Assembly: GCA_900548615.1 (NCBI GenBank)
Contig: URKW01000032.1
Coordinates: forward strand, 1 to 19,176
DNA: 19,176 bases
From: an uncultured Eubacteriales bacterium
GTDB lineage: Bacteria; Bacillota; Clostridia; Oscillospirales; Oscillospiraceae
Direction: 5' to 3'
A program made the position numbers and the translations under genes. Each line of letters opens with the position of its first letter. The stretch's first letter is position 1. Shown piece after piece: positions 7,377 to 15,575 of the stretch. Under the pieces are notes generated by a model. It was given only the letters and a program-made list of their open reading frames with translations. It made no database searches and was not told the origin of the DNA.

Positions 7377-7479
7377 AGCGTCGGCTCCTTAGGTATAGCA
7401 TATCATGCCGTCAACGGCAGCGTGGAGAATTTGCAGAGAATGGGGGATTTAAGCGGTAGTTTTAGGGTTCTTGTGCCCG

Positions 7480-7515
7480 TCTGTAGGGGCCGATGCCCAC
7501 ATCGGCCCCTACAGA
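7480..7515. repeat. 16-bp perfect palindrome (REP-like)
   Basis: TCTGTAGGGGCCGATG (7480-7495) pairs exactly with CATCGGCCCCTACAGA (7500-7515), four-base loop. It lies in the 215 bp gap between the amino-acid binding protein and permease genes. That gap otherwise holds only the sister palindrome and the permease ribosome site. Confidence 0.8.
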
Positions 7516-7529
7516 AATCGTATCGTCAT

Positions 7530-7561
7530 CGTGGGGGCGGACAGAGTCGTCCGCCCCTACG
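7530..7561. repeat. Second GTAGGGGC-type palindrome (REP-like)
   Basis: GGGGCGGAC (7534-7542) pairs with GTCCGCCCC (7549-7557). The stem extends outward through a G-T wobble to CGT/ACG (7530-7532 with 7559-7561). It shares the CCCCTAC edge with the palindrome just before it. Both resemble short palindromes repeated in Oscillospiraceae genomes (general knowledge). Confidence 0.75.
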
Positions 7562-7591
7562 GAGTTCTATAGATAGTACGCTGTCTTACAT

Positions 7592-8374
7592 TCAGGGTGC
7601 GATATACGTCACACCGTACTGCTGGAAGATCTGCTCCACAGTGCCGTCGGCCAGCAGGGCGTCCAGCGCTTCGTTGAAGGGGGCGACCAACTCGCTGCCT
7701 TTCTGGAATGCGAAGGTATAGGGCTCGGAGGTCATGGCCTCGTCCAGCACGGTCAGGCCCAGCTCCGGCGCCATGGCCAGCGCCACCTCGTTATCCACCA
7801 CCCATGCGTCTACCTTACCGGCGGTCAGCGCCGCGGCGGCGTCGTTGTTGGCGGTAAAGGCCAGCACCTCATAGCCGTTGCCCATGCAGTACTCCTCAGC
7901 GGTGGTACCGGTCTGGACGGATACCTTCTTGCCCTCCAGATCAGCCTTGCCGGTAATGCCGCTGTCGGCGGTCACCACGATGGCCTGCGCGGCCATGAAG
8001 TACACGCTGGAGAAGTCCACGTTCTCTTTTCTCTTGTCGGTAACGGTGATGCCGGACATGCCCACATCGAACTTACCGGCCTGCACGCCGGGGATCACGG
8101 AGTCAAAATCCATCTGCTGGAGATCCAGCTCCATGCCCATCTTCTCGGCGACCTTCTTCAGGATATCCACCTCGATACCCACCACCTCGCCGCCTTCCAG
8201 CGACTCAAAGGGAGGAAAGTCGGGGCTGGTGGCCACCACCAGCTTGGTCTTGGCGGCGGCGTCGGAAGCGTCGTCACCGGAGGGGGTGTTGCTGTCGGAA
8301 TTGCTGCTGCCACAGCCGGACAGCAGGCCCAGCGCCATTACCAGCGCCAGTACAAAAGCGGTCAACTTTTTCAT
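7592..8374 (-). CDS. Polar amino-acid ABC importer substrate-binding lipoprotein
   Basis: 260 residues. Signal peptide MKKLTAFVLALVMALGLLSG with lipobox LLSGC (Cys21), then a Ser/Asp linker and a family 3 solute-binding domain. The domain shows VVATSPDFPPFESLEGGEVVGIEVD split near residues 46-70, then FDSVIPGVQAGKFDVGMSGITVT and, later, KVSVQTGTTAEEY. It captures an amino acid outside the membrane for the adjacent permease. Its AAGGAG ribosome site lies within the last codons of argH and only two bases separate argH's TAA from this ATG, so translation is coupled to argH. This strongly suggests an arginine-related ligand (inference). Confidence 0.92.
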   Translation of the reverse strand: MKKLTAFVLALVMALGLLSGCGSSNSDSNTPSGDDASDAAAKTKLVVATSPDFPPFESLEGGEVVGIEVDILKKVAEKMGMELDLQQMDFDSVIPGVQAGKFDVGMSGITVTDKRKENVDFSSVYFMAAQAIVVTADSGITGKADLEGKKVSVQTGTTAEEYCMGNGYEVLAFTANNDAAAALTAGKVDAWVVDNEVALAMAPELGLTVLDEAMTSEPYTFAFQKGSELVAPFNEALDALLADGTVEQIFQQYGVTYIAP

Positions 8375-8376
8375 CG

Positions 8377-9771
8377 TTATTCTCCTTTTTCATCTGTTTT
8401 TTGTTGGGATAGATAAGCTTTTATGGCGGCGATCTGCGCCTCTACCGAGGCGGGGCCGCCCAGTGAGGTACGCCGTGCCACGCAGTTTTCCAGCGCGACA
8501 GCCTCGTACACGTCCTGGTCAAATACGTCGCTGTATTGCTTCAACGTCTCCAGCGGCAGGGCCTCCAGCACGGTATCATGATGGATGCACCATGCCACCA
8601 GCTGGCCGGAAATTTTATAGGCGGTGCGGAACGGCAGGCCCTTTTTCGTCAGGTAGTCCGCCAAATCGGTGGCGTTGATGAAGCCCTTCTGAGCCGCCTT
8701 GTACATGGTCTCCACGCAGGGCTTCATGGTAGCGATCATGGGAGTGAACACCTGCAAACACATCTTCACGGTGTCCACCGCGTCGAACACGGCCTCCTTG
8801 TCCTCCTGCATGTCCTTGTTATAGGCCAGCGGCAAACCCTTCAGCATGGTCAGCAGCGCCATCAGGTCGCCGTAGACCCGGCCTGTCTTGCCCCGGCACA
8901 GCTCCGCCATGTCCGGGTTCTTCTTCTGGGGCATGATGGACGAGCCGGTGGTAAAGCCGTCGTCCAGCTCCACGAAGTGGAACTCCCAGCTGCTCCAGAG
9001 GATCAGCTCCTCAGAGAAGCGGCTCAGGTGCATCATCAGCACCGCACAGGCGGACAGGAACTCCACGCAGAAGTCACGGTCGGACACGCCGTCCAGACTG
9101 TTCAGCGCCACCTGGGAGAAGCCCAGCTGCCGGGCCTCATACACCCGGTCAATGGGGAACGTGGTGCCCGCCAGCGCACAGCAGCCGATGGGAGACACGT
9201 CCATACGCTTGGCCACGTCGTCCAGACGGCCAACGTCCCGCTGGAGCATCATGGCATAGGCCATAAGATGGTGGCCGAAGGTGATGGGCTGGGCCCGCTG
9301 CAAGTGGGTGTAGCCGGGCAGGATGGCGGTTTTGTACTGCTCCGCCTTGTCGGTGACGGCGGCCAGCAGCTCCAGCACCAGTGCGCGGATCACTGCGATC
9401 TCCTGCCGCAGATACAGCCGCAGATCCAGCGCCACCTGATCGTTTCGTGAGCGGGCGGTGTGGAGCTTTTTGCCCACATCGCCCAACCTCTCCGTCAGTA
9501 CCTGCTCCACGAACATGTGAATGTCCTCGGCAGATGGGTCAAATTGCAGCTTTCGCTCGTCCAGATCCGCTAGGATCCCGGCCAGACCAGAGATCAGCGT
9601 CTGGGATTCCTGCTCCGTCAGGATGCCGCTGTGCGCCAGCATGGCGGCGTGAGCCATGGAGCCGGTGATATCCTGCCGGTACATGCGGCAGTCAAAATGG
9701 AGGGACGAGTTGAAGTCGTCCGCGATCTGTGCCGTTTCCTTTTCGGCCCGGCCGGCCCAAAGCTTTGCCAT
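8377..9771 (-). CDS. argH: Argininosuccinate lyase
   Basis: 464 residues, full family length. It splits argininosuccinate into arginine and fumarate. Motifs of the fumarase/aspartase superfamily: HTARSRND (104-111), GYTHLQRAQP (153-162) and the mobile-loop signature GSSIMPQKKNP (276-286), which carries the catalytic Ser. The N-terminus MAKLWAGR is typical. AAAGGAG lies 8 bases before the ATG. It follows argG after 76 bases that contain a strong hairpin, and its 3' end carries the ribosome site of the binding-protein gene. Confidence 0.95.
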   Translation of the reverse strand: MAKLWAGRAEKETAQIADDFNSSLHFDCRMYRQDITGSMAHAAMLAHSGILTEQESQTLISGLAGILADLDERKLQFDPSAEDIHMFVEQVLTERLGDVGKKLHTARSRNDQVALDLRLYLRQEIAVIRALVLELLAAVTDKAEQYKTAILPGYTHLQRAQPITFGHHLMAYAMMLQRDVGRLDDVAKRMDVSPIGCCALAGTTFPIDRVYEARQLGFSQVALNSLDGVSDRDFCVEFLSACAVLMMHLSRFSEELILWSSWEFHFVELDDGFTTGSSIMPQKKNPDMAELCRGKTGRVYGDLMALLTMLKGLPLAYNKDMQEDKEAVFDAVDTVKMCLQVFTPMIATMKPCVETMYKAAQKGFINATDLADYLTKKGLPFRTAYKISGQLVAWCIHHDTVLEALPLETLKQYSDVFDQDVYEAVALENCVARRTSLGGPASVEAQIAAIKAYLSQQKTDEKGE

Positions 9772-9797
9772 GATGGCGCTCCTTTCGGTGGTGATAT

Positions 9798-9833
9798 GTC
9801 ATGATGAGGGCGGTTTACCGCCCTCATCATGAC
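9798..9833. promoter_or_regulatory. 16-bp perfect stem-loop between argG and argH
   Basis: GTCATGATGAGGGCGG (9798-9813) pairs exactly with CCGCCCTCATCATGAC (9818-9833), with TTTA as loop. It lies in the argG-argH gap. No T-run follows on the minus strand, so a classical terminator is unlikely. mRNA processing, stabilisation of the argG transcript or partial termination are possible. Confidence 0.65.
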
Positions 9834-9847
9834 GGAAAATTCATCTC

Positions 9848-11068
<1,221 letters not shown>

Positions 11069-11109
11069 GGTGTGTTCCTCCTTGAATATTTATGTAATCT
11101 ATGTGCATG

Positions 11110-11137
11110 ATTATACGCATTATTCAGGAAATGTCAA
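11110..11137 (-). promoter_or_regulatory. Consensus sigma-A promoter of the arginine unit
   Basis: On the minus strand TTGACA (11132-11137) and TATAAT (11110-11115) are both perfect, with 16 bases between them. The -10 box is about 41 bases from the argG start. An imperfect palindrome (TGAATA...TAATCA on the minus strand) runs across the spacer and -10 box and could be an ArgR-type operator. Its half-site spacing does not fit the 14-bp core of known ARG boxes, so that part is uncertain. Confidence 0.8.
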
Positions 11138-11162
11138 GAGCAAATCTGCAAATACTGGCTTT

Positions 11163-11232
11163 TTATGCAAATACATATAGCATGTTCGGATATATACTCG
11201 TTATTTATGCAATTTGATCTATGATTATGCAC
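11163..11232 (-). promoter_or_regulatory. Three-copy octamer cluster upstream of argG promoter
   Basis: The minus-strand octamer (T/G)TGCATAA occurs three times, at plus-strand positions 11163-11170, 11205-11212 and 11225-11232. Start-to-start distances are 42 and 20 bases, close to four and two helical turns, so a bound protein would sit on one face. The region is AT-rich against a GC-rich background. ArgR is a natural candidate because it acts on such genes, but the motif is not a clear ARG box. The rest of the argG-dinB gap (11069-11352) holds only the two promoters. Confidence 0.45.
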
Positions 11233-11290
11233 ACTGCAATGAATATACACTTTTCAGTTTCCGGGCGTGAAAAAATCCCGCCGTAGGGGT

Positions 11291-11318
11291 TTGCAAACAG
11301 CGGGAGCTATGGTATACT
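11291..11318 (+). promoter_or_regulatory. Probable promoter of dinB
   Basis: TTGCAA (11291-11296) and TATACT (11313-11318) are 16 bases apart, with a TG extended -10 (TGGTATACT). They lie 34 bases before the dinB start. No complete SOS box (GAAC-N4-GTTC) is visible; a lone GAAC follows the -10. Confidence 0.6.
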
Positions 11319-11352
11319 ATACTAGAACAAACTATCGAGAGGAGGGGCTGTC

Positions 11353-12564
11353 ATGGCGGATCGGGTGATCCTGCATTGCGATCTGAACTGCTTTTTCGCG
11401 TCGGTGGAGCTTCTGCGCTATCCGGCGCTGCGGGACGTTCCCGTGGCGGTGTGCGGCGACCCGGAATCCCGCCACGGCATCGTACTGGCCAAGAACGAGG
11501 CCGCCAAGCAGCTGGGCGTGAAAACGGCGGAGACCATCTGGCAGGCCCGGCAGAAGGCGCCCCACCTCATTACCCTGCCGCCCCACCACGGCCTGTACCG
11601 GGAGTACAGCCAAAAGGTCAACGCCATCTACGGCCAGTACACTGATCTGGTGGAGCCCTTCGGCATCGACGAAAGCTGGCTGGACATTACCGGCAGCATG
11701 CACCTGTTCGGCGGCGACGGCAAAGCCATCGCCGACCAGCTGCGCCAGCGTCTGCGGGAGGAGCTGGGGCTGACCATCTCCGTGGGCGTCAGCTTCAACA
11801 AGATCTTCGCCAAGCTGGGCAGCGACTACAAAAAGCCCGACGCCACCACCGTCATCGACCGGGACAACTGGCAGCGCATCGTCTGGCCTCTGCCGGTGGG
11901 CGACCTGCTGGGGGTGGGACGCTCCACCCAGAAGCTGCTGCGGCAGTACGGCGTGGAGACCATCGGCCAGCTGGCGGCATTTCCCAGGGAAACGCTGGAG
12001 GCCCTGATGGGCAAGCACGGCGCCCAGCTGCACGACTACGCCAACGGACAGGAGAACAGTCCCGTCCGTCCTCAGCACGAGGCGGAGCCGGTGAAATCCG
12101 TGGGCAACGGCACCACCTTCCCCACCAACCTGACCCGCTGGGAGCAGGTGCGCGCCGGACTGTCGGCGCTGGCGGACAGCGTGGCGGGCCGTCTGCGGCG
12201 GTACGGCATGTACTGCGGCGGCGTGGCGCTGACCATCCGGTACGCGGACTTCCGCCAGTTCACCCGCCAGACCCGGCTGAGCGGCCCCACCCATCTGCAA
12301 AAGGATATCTATCGGGCGGCGCTGACGCTGGCCCAGCAGGCGTGGCACGCGCCGGAGCCCATCCGCGCCCTGACGGTGACGGCGCTGTACCTGACGCCGG
12401 ACGGTGAAAGCTACCAGCAGCTCGACCTGCTGGCGGGCGACACGACCCGCCGGGACGAGAAGCAGGAGCGGCTGGAACAGGCCATGGACGCCATCCGCGG
12501 CAAGTACGGCAAGGGCTCCATCACCTTCGGCAACACGGGAAAGTTCAGCGGCTGGGACGATTGA
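11353..12564 (+). CDS. dinB: Y-family DNA polymerase IV (DinB-like)
   Basis: 403 residues. Low-fidelity polymerase for translesion synthesis. The palm motifs are intact: HCDLNCFFASVE with Asp10 as metal ligand, and GIDESWLD with catalytic Asp106-Glu107. SVGVSFNKIFAKLGSDYKKP (143-162) is the Y-family signature. A helix-hairpin-helix region (VGDLLGVGRSTQKLL) and the little-finger domain follow. QLDLL (356-360) near the C-terminus fits a beta-clamp binding peptide. GAGGAGG lies about 7 bases before the ATG. It is a single-gene unit between its own promoter and a hairpin, convergent with the phosphatase gene. Confidence 0.93.
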   Translation: MADRVILHCDLNCFFASVELLRYPALRDVPVAVCGDPESRHGIVLAKNEAAKQLGVKTAETIWQARQKAPHLITLPPHHGLYREYSQKVNAIYGQYTDLVEPFGIDESWLDITGSMHLFGGDGKAIADQLRQRLREELGLTISVGVSFNKIFAKLGSDYKKPDATTVIDRDNWQRIVWPLPVGDLLGVGRSTQKLLRQYGVETIGQLAAFPRETLEALMGKHGAQLHDYANGQENSPVRPQHEAEPVKSVGNGTTFPTNLTRWEQVRAGLSALADSVAGRLRRYGMYCGGVALTIRYADFRQFTRQTRLSGPTHLQKDIYRAALTLAQQAWHAPEPIRALTVTALYLTPDGESYQQLDLLAGDTTRRDEKQERLEQAMDAIRGKYGKGSITFGNTGKFSGWDD

Positions 12565-12573
12565 ATTGCACAA

Positions 12574-12601
12574 GGGGCGTGTCCATAGCCGGACACGCCC
12601 C
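12574..12601. terminator. Hairpin between convergent dinB and phosphatase genes
   Basis: GGGGCGTGTCC (12574-12584) pairs exactly with GGACACGCCCC (12591-12601), six-base loop. It begins 10 bases after the dinB stop. Neither strand has a good T-run, so it is a probable but not textbook terminator for both genes. Confidence 0.65.
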
Positions 12602-12621
12602 CGATACCTATAGAAATATGC

Positions 12622-13077
12622 TCAGCGCGCTGTCAGCGCGGCGAGCAGACCGCGGCAGCCCGCCAGTACGTCACGCCATGTGGCCTCGAAGTCCCCGGTG
12701 TACCACGGGTCGGCCACGTCGCCGGGGCTGCCGGTGTAGTCCAGCAGCAGATGCAGCTTCCCCTCCGGATTGCCGCCGCAGATGCGGCGCATGTTCCGCA
12801 GATTGGCCTGATCCATGCCGATCAGCAGGTCGTATTCCGCGTAGTCGCCGCCGGTAAGCTGCCGCGCCGTGTGACCGCCGCAGGGCACGCCGTGTTCCGC
12901 CAGCTTCCGCCGGGCCGGCGGATAAACGGGATTGCCGATCTCCTCGCGGCTGGTGGCGGCGGAGTCGATATAAAACTGCGGCGAAAGCCCCGCCTTTTTC
13001 ACCAGATCCTTCATCACGAACTCCGCCATAGGGCTGCGGCAGATGTTGCCGTGGCAGATGAATAGAATTTTTGTCAT
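12622..13077 (-). CDS. Low-molecular-weight protein-tyrosine phosphatase
   Basis: 151 residues from the ATG at 13077, which has AAGGAGG 7 bases upstream. An upstream in-frame start at 13227 would read through the promoter and is rejected. The phosphate-binding loop CHGNICRS (8-15) holds the nucleophile Cys8 and Arg14, and DPWYTG (123-128) supplies the general acid Asp123. The protein would hydrolyse phosphotyrosine in the cytoplasm; targets are unknown. Arsenate reductases share the fold, but the DPWYTG acid loop and the CHGNICRS loop favour a phosphatase. It is monocistronic, with its own promoter, divergent from the Cys-rich gene. Confidence 0.92.
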   Translation of the reverse strand: MTKILFICHGNICRSPMAEFVMKDLVKKAGLSPQFYIDSAATSREEIGNPVYPPARRKLAEHGVPCGGHTARQLTGGDYAEYDLLIGMDQANLRNMRRICGGNPEGKLHLLLDYTGSPGDVADPWYTGDFEATWRDVLAGCRGLLAALTAR

Positions 13078-13108
13078 GGAGCGCCTCCTTGGGGATGGAT
13101 TTGCTATC

Positions 13109-13137
13109 ACTATACCATCGGGCCGGGCGTGTGTCGA
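13109..13137 (-). promoter_or_regulatory. Probable promoter of the phosphatase gene
   Basis: On the minus strand TCGACA (13132-13137) and TATAGT (13109-13114) are 17 bases apart, with a TG extended -10 (TGGTATAGT), about 31 bases before the start codon. Each box differs from consensus at one position. Confidence 0.65.
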
Positions 13138-13166
13138 GGGATATTTTCCGCAAGCTGAAAAAACAC

Positions 13167-13196
13167 TTGACTTGCGCGGCGCTTTGCCCTTAGAGT
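13167..13196 (+). promoter_or_regulatory. Possible promoter of the four-gene unit
   Basis: TTGACT (13167-13172) and TAGAGT (13191-13196) are 18 bases apart, 33 bases before the Cys-rich gene. The -35 is good and the -10 is weak, so the unit may need an activator or be weakly expressed. Confidence 0.45.
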
Positions 13197-13229
13197 AGGA
13201 TACAGGATACAACGACAGGAGGGACACCC

Positions 13230-13484
13230 ATGGCGGATCACAGCAAAAACGGTAGCTCCGGAACGGAACAGGCGGTGAAAATGTGCACCTGCACCAACAT
13301 GGGCTGCCCCAACCACCCCCGCAACCACGACCGGGGCTGCACGCCGTGCATTGAGAAAAACCTCACCCACCACGAGATACCGGCCTGCTTCTCCCGCGTC
13401 TATCCGGATCACCAGCGGATGGAGGGCTATACCTACGAGGCGTTCGCCCGGTTCGTACTGGCCCACGACGGCGAACCGCAGTAA
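13230..13484 (+). CDS. Small Cys/His-rich protein (DUF6485-like)
   Basis: 84 residues. Six Cys (19, 21, 26, 37, 40, 53) and six His, concentrated between residues 19 and 61 in the pattern CxC-x4-C...C-x2-C...C, suggest a bound metal, zinc or an iron-sulphur cluster. The text CTCTNMGCPN...GCTPCIEKN...IPACF resembles the small Firmicute family DUF6485 as I recall it. No signal peptide or membrane segment is present. AGGAGG lies 7 bases before the ATG. It is the first gene of a tight operon with a ferredoxin/flavodoxin fusion, an acetyltransferase and DUF4317, which hints at a redox-linked role (inference). Function unknown. Confidence 0.75.
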   Translation: MADHSKNGSSGTEQAVKMCTCTNMGCPNHPRNHDRGCTPCIEKNLTHHEIPACFSRVYPDHQRMEGYTYEAFARFVLAHDGEPQ

Positions 13485-13515
13485 CGCCGGCCGGACGGCG
13501 GATAAGGAGGAACAC

Positions 13516-14265
13516 ATGGTACTCTATTTTTCAGGCACCGGCAACAGCCGGTATGTGGCCCGGCGCATCGCGGAAGCGCTGCATGAGCCGCTTTTCAGCA
13601 TAAACGACCGCGTTAAAGCAAACGATACGGCTCCGGTACCCACAGGCCGCCAGCTCATTGTGGTATCGCCAACCTATGGGTGGCGGCTTCCGAGAGTGGT
13701 GCGGGACTGGCTGCTGCAAACGGAGTTTCCCAAAGTGGAGCAGGTCTGGTTCGTGATGACCTGCGGCAGTGAGATCGGCAATGCCGCCCGGTATAACCGC
13801 CAGCTTGCCCGGCAAAAGAAGCTCCGCTATATGGGCACGGCCCAGATCGTCATGCCGGAGAACTACATCGCCATGTTCAACGCGCCGCAGGCGGAGGAGG
13901 CCCGTCAGATCGTAACCCGTGCGGAGCCGGACGTGGACAGGGCCATCCACTGCATCGAAAGCGGGCAGGAGTTTCCCGCGCCCCGCAATAACCTGTATGA
14001 CCGCTGCATGAGCGGCCCGGTAAACCCGGCCTTTTACGCGCTTTTCGTCAAGGACGGCCCTTTCCGGGTGTCGGAGCGGTGCACCGGCTGCGGCCAGTGC
14101 GCGAAGCGCTGTCCGCTGAACAACATCACGCTGCCAAACGGCAGACCCGTGTGGGGCGGCAGCTGCACCCACTGCATGGCCTGCATCTGCTACTGCCCCG
14201 CCGAGGCCATCGAATACGGCAAAAAGAGCCTGGGTAAGCCCCGGTATCATTTTGAAGCGCTGTGA
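13516..14265 (+). CDS. EFR1-type ferredoxin with flavodoxin-like N-terminus
   Basis: 249 residues from the ATG at 13516, chosen for AAGGAGG five bases upstream. A longer frame starting at 13351 only translates the previous gene out of frame. The N-terminus YFSGTGNS (4-11) is the flavin-phosphate loop of flavodoxins. The C-terminus has two 4Fe-4S motifs: Cys189, 192, 195, 199 (CTGCGQCAKRCP) and Cys217, 220, 223, 227 (CTHCMACICYCP). Such fusions pass single electrons between flavin and iron-sulphur centres in anaerobes; partners are generally unknown. It is second in the four-gene operon, 31 bases after the Cys-rich gene and 14 bases before the acetyltransferase. Confidence 0.9.
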   Translation: MVLYFSGTGNSRYVARRIAEALHEPLFSINDRVKANDTAPVPTGRQLIVVSPTYGWRLPRVVRDWLLQTEFPKVEQVWFVMTCGSEIGNAARYNRQLARQKKLRYMGTAQIVMPENYIAMFNAPQAEEARQIVTRAEPDVDRAIHCIESGQEFPAPRNNLYDRCMSGPVNPAFYALFVKDGPFRVSERCTGCGQCAKRCPLNNITLPNGRPVWGGSCTHCMACICYCPAEAIEYGKKSLGKPRYHFEAL

Positions 14266-14279
14266 AAGGAGTGAACGCT

Positions 14280-15563
14280 ATGGAGCACGGAACAACGGAA
14301 CGCAGCTGGACGATCCGTCCGCTGACCGAGGCGGACATTGAGGCCTATCTGGACATCTATCTCAACTCCTACCCCGCCTATAAGTCGTTGGACGAGGAGT
14401 GCCGCCAGCATTACCGGGACAAGCACCGGCTGGAGCTGCGGGAGGATCGGCAGACGCAGACGGTGGGGCTGTTTGAGGACAGCACGCTGCTGGCCACCAT
14501 GAAGCTGATCCGGTTCTCCATGAACTTCTTCGGCAAAATGCAGCCTGCCTGCGGCCTGATGGCGCTGGAGGTGCACCCGTTACATAAGAAAAAGGGCGTG
14601 GCGCTGGAGATGGTGCGGTACTTTGAGGACTACGCCCGGCGCATCGGCGCGCTGCTGACGCTGCTGTTGCCGTTTCAGATCGGGTTTTACCGCCGGATGG
14701 GCTACGGCTTCGCGGGAAAGTTCTACGAATACCACCTGCCCACGGCGGCGCTGCCCAAGGTCGATGCCGCTGTGCGGGAGCACCTGCGGCTGATGCAGCC
14801 GGAGGACTTCGACGCGGCGCTGGCCTGCCACAGCCGCTTCGCGGCGAAAAACCACGGCATGGTGGAAAAGTTTGAGGAGGAGGTTCGGGCCGCCCGTGGG
14901 GATATTCAGGTGCGGCGCATCGGCTACTATGACGGCGGACAACTGCGTGGCTATGTGGCCTACCGCTTTGAAAGCGCCAGCGACAGCAACTATACCCAGA
15001 ACCGTCTTTCCGTGGAGGAGCTGGTCTACGAGGACGGCGCTGTGCTGCGGGCGCTGCTGGGCGCTCTGCGGTTACAGGAGGACTTGGCCCAGACGGTGAT
15101 CCTCCGCACCGGCGAGGAGGACTTCCACCACCTGCTGGACGATCCGCAGGACATCTCGAAAAACTACATCGACTACGGCTTCTTGCAGACCAACGTCTCC
15201 GCCATCGGCACCATGTTCAAGCTGGTGGACGGCGAGATGTTCGTGGAAAAGACCGCCTACCGCACCTTCCCGGCGGGTACGCTGACAGCGGCCTTCCGCT
15301 ATCGGGACGAGATGGCGGACTGCGATAAATGCCTGCGCATCGCCTTTGACGGCGGGCGCTGGGCCGTGGCCGCGGCAGACAGCACAGCGGACGTGACCGT
15401 CATCTGCCGGCAGGGCGACCTTGCGTCGCTGCTGATGGGCTCGTGCGGACTGGAAGCCATGCTGCGGCTGGGCGCCGCCACCGCCGACAACGATGAAAAG
15501 GCCCGTGAGCTGGCCCGGCTGCTGCATTATGGCCAGAAGCCGTGGCTGAATTCCGACTATTAA
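14280..15563 (+). CDS. Eis-like GNAT N-acetyltransferase
   Basis: 427 residues from the ATG at 14280; AAAGGAG lies 8 bases upstream, overlapping the previous stop region. A GTG at 14262 would remove the spacing and is rejected. The N-terminal GNAT domain has the acetyl-CoA loop VHPLHKKKGVA (98-108, a Lys-rich form of the usual V-P-RxxG/A) and FYRRMGYGF (136-144), the region holding the family's conserved Tyr. A second GNAT-like domain and a C-terminal sterol-carrier-like domain (from about residue 320) give the three-part Eis layout and length. Eis of mycobacteria acetylates aminoglycosides and lysines. The substrate here is unknown, and drug resistance should not be assumed. Confidence 0.87.
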   Translation: MEHGTTERSWTIRPLTEADIEAYLDIYLNSYPAYKSLDEECRQHYRDKHRLELREDRQTQTVGLFEDSTLLATMKLIRFSMNFFGKMQPACGLMALEVHPLHKKKGVALEMVRYFEDYARRIGALLTLLLPFQIGFYRRMGYGFAGKFYEYHLPTAALPKVDAAVREHLRLMQPEDFDAALACHSRFAAKNHGMVEKFEEEVRAARGDIQVRRIGYYDGGQLRGYVAYRFESASDSNYTQNRLSVEELVYEDGAVLRALLGALRLQEDLAQTVILRTGEEDFHHLLDDPQDISKNYIDYGFLQTNVSAIGTMFKLVDGEMFVEKTAYRTFPAGTLTAAFRYRDEMADCDKCLRIAFDGGRWAVAAADSTADVTVICRQGDLASLLMGSCGLEAMLRLGAATADNDEKARELARLLHYGQKPWLNSDY

Positions 15564-15575
15564 AAGAGGCATCCT

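Noticed and set aside
7480..7561. CRISPR-like pair of repeats
   Set aside because: Only two palindromes with different cores, no regular spacer series and no cas gene.
11324..11340. SOS (LexA) box upstream of dinB
   Set aside because: Only one half-site (GAAC) is present; the second half GTTC is missing at the required spacing.
13485..13500. Small hairpin CGCCG/CGGCG before the ferredoxin gene
   Set aside because: Only 5 bp, common in GC-rich DNA, and it leaves the ribosome site free; no support for a regulatory role.
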